A DNA stretch of 64,000 nt. It comes from Cryptomeria japonica (taxonomy: Eukaryota > Streptophyta > Pinopsida > Cupressales > Cupressaceae). Below are positions 58,470 to 64,000 of the stretch, one piece after another (within the stretch, counting starts at the first letter, position 1; the number at the start of each line of letters is the position of its first letter). The stretch lies in NCBI RefSeq assembly GCF_030272615.1, contig NC_081415.1:194523195-194587194 (forward strand), in the 5' to 3' direction. The notes under the pieces were generated by a model that searched no databases, was not told the DNA's origin, and worked only from the letters and a program-made list of their open reading frames with translations. The translations under genes were made by a program, and so were the position numbers.

Positions 58470-58997
58470 GTCTCATTTTTTTCCTATCACCTCCTTTATC
58501 TATCACTTGTCTATCTATACTTATATAATATATTTTATATATCTATTTCTTCTCTACTTATGTTACTTAATTTCTCATTCCATGTAGAAAAATAAATTCC
58601 CAAGTTACATGCATCTCTGCATATATCTCCATCTTTCTATTCATATCTCTCCATCTCCCACTCCATCATTGTCACTCCTTATTTCTATATTTCTCTCTAA
58701 TAATCTCTCGTCTCTCTATTTATCTCCCTCCTTTACCTTATCCTACCTATACTTATATATTACTTGTCTCTATCACCTCCTTTCTCTCCCTATCTTGTCC
58801 CCTCTCTCTATATATCCCTATAGATCTATCTTCATGTATATTTATATCTCATTATCTCTAAATCTCACTTATTCAATCCATCTCTCCCTCCATTTGTCGT
58901 ACTCTCTCTATGACGTTCTATCCATATCTATCTCTATCTCCATCTTCACATCTCCATCTCTTTCCCTATCAATCTCTCTTTTTATATGTTCCTCTAT

Positions 58998-59031
<34 letters not shown>

Positions 59032-59640
59032 CTCTATACATGATTAATCTACTACTTTGTCTCTTCCTCTATCGCCCTCTTGAAGTATCTTTCCCTTTCT
59101 CTACTTTTATCTCTTTACTCCATCTTATATATCTTTTCTTCTCTCCCCACATCCTTCTCTATAGTGCCTTTATATATCTCTATATCTTCCTCTTTCTCTC
59201 TCTCCCTCTCTATCTATCCCTATCTATAATCTCTATCTCTCTTTTTCACTCTCTTGCACTATCTATATATCTCTATCTATCGATATTTCTCTTCCTTTAT
59301 ATCTCTCTATCTCTTCCTTTTTTAATCTCTCACTTTACCCCTCTCTATCCATTTTTCTCCATCTCTTCATATATTTATCTTTGTCTTTAGCTCTCTCTTT
59401 CTCTATATCTATTCACCTCCCTCTCCCTTTATCTTCATTTTTTATCTCTATCTTCCTCTCTCCTTTTCAATATCTAGATATGTCTACCTCTTTCTATCCA
59501 TCCTTGTCCTTTAGTTTTTCTCCCTCTCACTTCATACTCCTTAATATCTATATCTCTATTTATGTCCTTGTCCTTTAGTTCTTTTCCCTCTCTTTAGTTC
59601 TTCATCTCTCTTCACCCTTATATCTCTCCTTATTTGAAAA
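58470..59640 (+). repeat. Pyrimidine-rich low-complexity tract
   Basis: About 1.2 kb of degenerate TCTCTATCT-type sequence, with an (AT)n run near 59000-59030. Long open frames rich in Ser/Leu/Tyr/Ile here are composition artefacts. Confidence 0.85.
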
Positions 59641-62163
59641 TGAGTATATATGGTCTCCTAAGGGGTTATATCATGCCCTAAGGGGTCATAGAACATCATA
59701 TGACCCCTTAGGACACAATATGACCCCTAACAACACCATATGGTCTCCTAAGGTGTCATATGGTGTCATAAGGGGTCATAAAATGCCATATGACCCCTTA
59801 AGACACAATAAGACCCCTAATGACACCATATGGTGTCCTAAGGGGTCATAAGACACCAAATGATCCCTTAGGACACCATATGACCCCTTAGGACACCATA
59901 TGGTCATAAAGGGGTCATAGGACACCATATGACCCCTAAAGGGTCATATGGTGTCCTAAGGGGTCATAGGACACTATATGACCCTTTAGGGCCCCACATT
60001 GTCCCAAGGGGTCATATGGTGTCTTAAGGGGTCAAAGAATGTCATATGACCCATTAGGACACAATACGACCCATGACAACACCAAGGGGTCATATAGTGT
60101 CATAAGGGGTCATAGGATGCCATATGTCCCCTTATAACACCATACGATCCCTTATGACACCATACAGTGTCCTAAGGGGTCATATAACACCATATGACCC
60201 CTTATAACACAAGAAGACCCATAATGACAGAATATGACCCCTAACGATACCTAAGGGGTCATATGGTGTCCTAATGGGTTATATGATGTCCTAGGAACCT
60301 TTAGGACATAATATGATGCCTTAGCACACCATATAACCCCTAATGACACCATATGGTGTCCTAAGGGATTGTAGGACACCATATGACCTGTTAGGACACA
60401 ATATGACCCCTAACAATACCTAAGGGGTCATAGTGGGCCCTAAGGGGTCATAGGACACCATATGACCCCTAACAACACTATATGGTGTCTGTGGGGGTCA
60501 TATTCTGTCCTAAGGGTTCATAGGAGACCATATGACCCGTAACAACACAAAATGACACCTAACGATACCTAAGGGGTCATATGGTGTTCTAAGGGGTCAT
60601 AGAACACCATATGACCCCATAGAACACCATACAACCCTTTACGAAACCATATGGTATCCTAAGGGGTCATATAAAACCATATGACCCCTTAGAACACAAG
60701 AAGACCCATAACGACATGATATGGTGTCACGAGACACCATATGATCCCTTCAGACACAATATAAACCCTAACGATATCTAAGGGGTCATATGGTGTCTTG
60801 AGAAGTTATATGATGTCCTAGGAATCTTTAGGACACAATATGACCCCTTAGCACACCATACAATCCCAAACAAGACCATATGGTGGCCTAAGGGGTCGTA
60901 GGACACTATATGACCCATTAGGACACTATATGACCCCTAACAACACCTAAGGGGTCATATTGTGTTCTAAGGGGTCATAGGACACCATATGACCCCTAAC
61001 AACACAAAATGAAGCCTAACGATACTTAAGGGGTCTTATGGTGTTCTAAAGGGTCATAGGACACCATATGACCCCTTAACACACCATACAACCCTTAATC
61101 ACCATATGGTGTCCTAAGGGGTCATAGAACACCATATGACCCCTTAGGACACCATACGATGCATAATGAAACAATATGGTCTCCTAAGGGGTCATAGGAC
61201 ACCATATGACCCCTTAGGAGACTATACAACCCATAAAAACATAAAAATGGTATCCTAAGGGGTCATAGAATACCATACGACCCATAACGACATCATGTGG
61301 TGTCCTAAGGGGTTATTACAAACAATATGACCCCTTATGACATAATATGGCCCCTAACGACGTCATATAGTGTCCTAAGGGGTCATAGGACACCATATGA
61401 CCCCTTAGGACACAATACGACCCCTTAGGATATAAAATAAACCCTAATGACACCAAAGGGATCATAGGAAACCATATGACACATAACAACACCAAATAGT
61501 ATCCTAAGGGGTCATATGGTGTCCTAAGGTGTCATAGGACACCATATGACCCCTTAGAACACCATATGACCCATAGCACCATATAGTATCCTAAGCATAT
61601 GGTGTCCTAAGGGGTCATACGACACCATATGACCCATTAGGATACAATAAGACCCCTGATGACACCTAATGGGTCATATAGTGTCCTAAGGGTTCATAGG
61701 ACACCATATGACCCCTTAGGACACCATATGACTCCTTGCAATACCATATGGTGTCCCAAAGGGTGGCATGGTATCCTAAGGGGTCATATATTGTCCTAAG
61801 GGGTCATATGGTGTCCTAAGGGGTTATAGAACACCATATAACCCCTTAGGACACCATAAGACCCATAACGACACCATATAATGTCCTAAGGGGTCATATG
61901 GTGTCCTAAAGGGTCATGGGACACCATATGACCTCTTAGGACATAGTATGAGCCCTAAAAAAACCTAATGGATCATATGGTTTCTAAGGGGTCATACAAT
62001 GTCTTGTGACCCCTTAGGAAACAATATGACCCCTTAGCACACCATACAACCCCCAACAACACCATATGGTGCCCTAAGGGGTCATAGGACACCATATGAC
62101 CCATTCGAACATAATATGACCCCTAACAATACCTAAGGTGTCATATGGTGTCCTATGGGGTCT
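59641..62163. repeat. Self-complementary 20-bp satellite
   Basis: About 2.5 kb built from a 20-bp unit (ACCATATGACCCCTTAGGAC) and its reverse complement (GTCCTAAGGGGTCATATGGT) in mixed order, with substitutions and short gaps. Neighbouring opposite units form perfect or near-perfect palindromes centred on CATATG. Confidence 0.9.
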
Positions 62164-62440
62164 ATGTCTCTCTTCACCTTTGTCCCCATCTATCTTCTCC
62201 CTTTGTTGATACTTTCCCCTCTCCCCCTCTCCTCCTACCCCTTAATAATCTCAAACTCTCCCTCTTATTCTCTCTTCACCCCAATCACCCCCTCCCTCTC
62301 TCTCTTCTCCTTCCACCTAATTATTTATAACTGTCTCTCTCACACTCTCTCTTCCCCCAATTAATATCTCCTTCTCACCTCTCTCCCCCTCTCCTTTTTT
62401 TGATACTTCCCTATGCCTCTCCTTGTCCCCTCTGAATTTT
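62164..62440 (+). repeat. Pyrimidine-rich tract, right
   Basis: CTCTCTCCCC-type low-complexity DNA directly after the satellite. Confidence 0.8.
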
Positions 62441-62700
62441 GTTGGTAGAGATGAGAAGGAAATGCAGAGAGACTAGTGTAGATCTTAGGGAAGAGAGAGT
62501 GATATAGAGGAGGAAATTATGAAGAGGTAGAAATATAAACACCTTGTAGAGCTTGAGAGATTGAATGAGGTATTCATTGATAGTTAGAGATATAGGTCTA
62601 GAGAGATGTATAAATATGGACAAAAGAGAGGGAGAAAGAAACAAATAGGTGAATTGATAGGTTTAGGAGAGAGAGGCAGAGAAAGGAACAAACATAGATA
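62441..62700 (+). repeat. Purine-rich tract, complement of the left pyrimidine tract
   Basis: GAGAGA/AGATAG-type sequence, the inverted counterpart of 58470-59640 but shorter. Confidence 0.7.
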
Positions 62701-63927
62701 ACATGGTTTATCAAAATTTATTGAACTCTGTAAAATTCATAAATTTATTATTATTAATTAATTACTTATTTAGTTTATTTTGAGATGATTGTTACAAAAA
62801 TTCATGCAATAGGGAAATCATATGAAAAAGTCATGAGTTTTTTATGTTTTAAAAATGAAGGATGAATTTAAATGAATTATAATTATTTTTTAAAACAAAT
62901 AATTGAAAATATACCTATTAAATATCATGGAGCTCTTAATTACCTTTCCAGTGCCTGTAAAAAATCAATATTTTGATATAAAATGCAAAAGTTATGCCTA
63001 ATTTACTAAAATATATATTTATTTTTTTCAAAAATGGATATCCGATATTAAAACAAATTTTTTTCCCTCCATCTTTTGGTTCGGGTTTTCTTTGGGATTT
63101 GGCTTGGAAGTGACAAGCTTGGAAAGTCAACAAAAAAAATGTGTTTTTCAGTATTCCTTGATTTTCCAGACTTTACACTAGTGGCTGATGACTTTTTTTA
63201 TAGCCAAAATTGATAAAACGAAAAAGGGTTTTTTAAGGACATTCTCATATTTCCAAGAATATAAGGCTTGTCTTATTTCAACTTTAATAAATAATTATTA
63301 TTTATTTTCTAATTGAATTCTGACAAAAGTCCTGATTGATAGACTGATTGAAAAATACTTATAACTTTCAAACCGCATAAGATTTTTTGAATCTGAAACA
63401 TGCGTCACATCCTATGCTTTGTCTACTATAGGGAAAAATTAAAAAAAATTGAATTTCATAAGGTTTTGACCAAGTTAAGGTGGTCAGACATACGAGTTTT
63501 TGAATTTCTAAAAAGTTGTAGTAAAAAATTCATAAATATTTATTTACTCTATAAAAAATTATAAAAAAATATGTGTCACATCCAGACATGAGTTTAATAC
63601 TTATATTATAAATCTTATAAAAAAACATAATGATTTGATTATGATTAGGGTGGTCAGACATACACCTACTTCTTATCTTTTTCCTAAAATTTTTGTACTA
63701 CTGCATTGAAATTTGAAATTTTTATCAAATAGGATTTTTTTAATTCAAAAAACAACTAGTAGCTTAGAAACTACATTCAATTTTCTATAGATTCTCTTCT
63801 TACATATTTTAAAAATATTATTCGTAACTTATTCAATTTTTAATGTCAAGTTGCATAACTCTGATTTTTTGAAATTTCATTACCACTTAAGGGCCTGTTT
63901 TGGCACACCATGATCCTGCACATACCC
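62701..63927 (-). repeat. Right inverted arm of the foldback element
   Basis: Inverted relative of 58030-58460, with about 700 bp extra between its inner part (to about 63060) and the terminal 30 bases (63898-63927). TGGTCAGACATAC occurs twice in that extra part (near 63482 and 63651). Confidence 0.75.
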
Positions 63928-63931
63928 ATAA
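63928..63931 (+). repeat. TSD of foldback element (right)
   Basis: ATAA, identical to 58026-58029. Confidence 0.85.
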
Positions 63932-64000
63932 TACTGAAAATGTTTACTATGTGAAGGGTTTGCATCATAATCTCTTGAGCATTTGGAAAATGTGCAAAAA
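63928..64000 (+). pseudogene. Ty1/copia pol, continuation after the foldback insertion
   Basis: The copia frame resumes: NTENVYYVKGLHHNLLSIWK, the block that follows the protease in copia elements (...NVLYV.GL.HNLLS...). It follows on from SSITFDGKH before the insertion once one ATAA is removed. It runs off the window, so integrase and RT are presumably to the right. Confidence 0.8.

Larger units (their letters stand above)
58030..63927. mobile_element. Foldback (long-TIR) DNA transposon, non-autonomous
   Basis: A 5.9-kb insertion splitting a copia gag-pol frame. The outer 30 bases of both ends are inverted repeats (GGGCATGTGCAAGATCATGG left, GGGTATGTGCAGGATCATGG right, 26 of 30 over the full terminus). 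Inverted similarity continues inwards: 58190-58460 pairs with about 62770-63060 (shared GGATATCCGAT, GGCATAACTTTT, GGAAAGGTAAT), though the right arm has about 700 bp extra. Inside: pyrimidine-rich DNA, a palindromic satellite, and pyrimidine then purine tracts. No transposase frame is seen. GGG termini recall PIF/Harbinger, but a 4-bp ATAA TSD does not fit cleanly; the superfamily is open. Confidence 0.85.

Noticed and set aside
58609-59578. Several long overlapping frames rich in Ser, Leu, Tyr and Ile
   Set aside because: They lie in a pyrimidine-rich low-complexity tract, overlap in different frames and show no domain.
63130-63180. CACTA transposon end (CACTAGTG near 63177)
   Set aside because: The opposite end has no CACTA, and the copia frame places the real border at 63927.

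Overview
The window is plant nuclear DNA from a large, repeat-rich genome. Evidence is the Ty3 (Tat-type) and Ty1/copia retrotransposons, a LINE family, a tRNA-derived SINE, a foldback transposon, spliced GT-AG introns and very low gene density. A gymnosperm would fit, but nothing here proves it. Only one clearly intact host gene is visible.

Layout. 1-1615: a minus-strand LTR cut by the window edge. 1770-4010: LINE copy A, an RNase H followed by an extra unknown ORF. 5456-6144: a possible small minus-strand gene with a TATA box. 6252-18769: Element A, a structurally complete Tat-type Ty3 retrotransposon (770/771-bp LTRs, TSD ACGGG, PBS, long leader, gag, PR, G-patch, RT, RNase H, second RNase H, IN, PPT), broken by five stops, two indels and an IN active-site change. 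21370-21799: copia gag remnant. 21890-28377: Element B, a minus-strand Ty3 element with TSD AAAGG that lacks gag and IN. 28731-31009: LINE copy B with a 16-bp TSD. 31639 to about 32400: copia PBS/LTR remnant. 34926-40374 (start perhaps at 40573): an intact multi-exon minus-strand gene for an ankyrin-repeat KAP P-loop NTPase with membrane segments. 43033-43172: a SINE. 44083-53998: a tandemly duplicated repeat family holding CT/GT microsatellites and a 246-bp tandem repeat, with a solo LTR at 51630-52721. 54380-55640: LINE-ORF copy C. 56830-58029 and 63928-64000: a copia element split by a 5.9-kb foldback transposon (58030-63927) that carries a self-complementary 20-bp satellite.

How the parts relate. 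Most of the window is a history of nested insertion. The host gene carries ankyrin repeats, a Walker A, two membrane helices and a Walker B, in the order seen in animal Kidins220/ARMS. The most unusual structures are: short repeats phased at 19-21 bp in Element A's 5' leader whose reverse complements lie, equally phased, in its 3' region; the foldback element, whose arms and satellite can pair along much of its length; the LINE family's extra 3' ORF; and G-patch-like segments between PR and RT in both Ty3 elements.

Limits. All alignments, translations and identity estimates were done by eye. No database was searched. Family names rest on motifs and order of domains.
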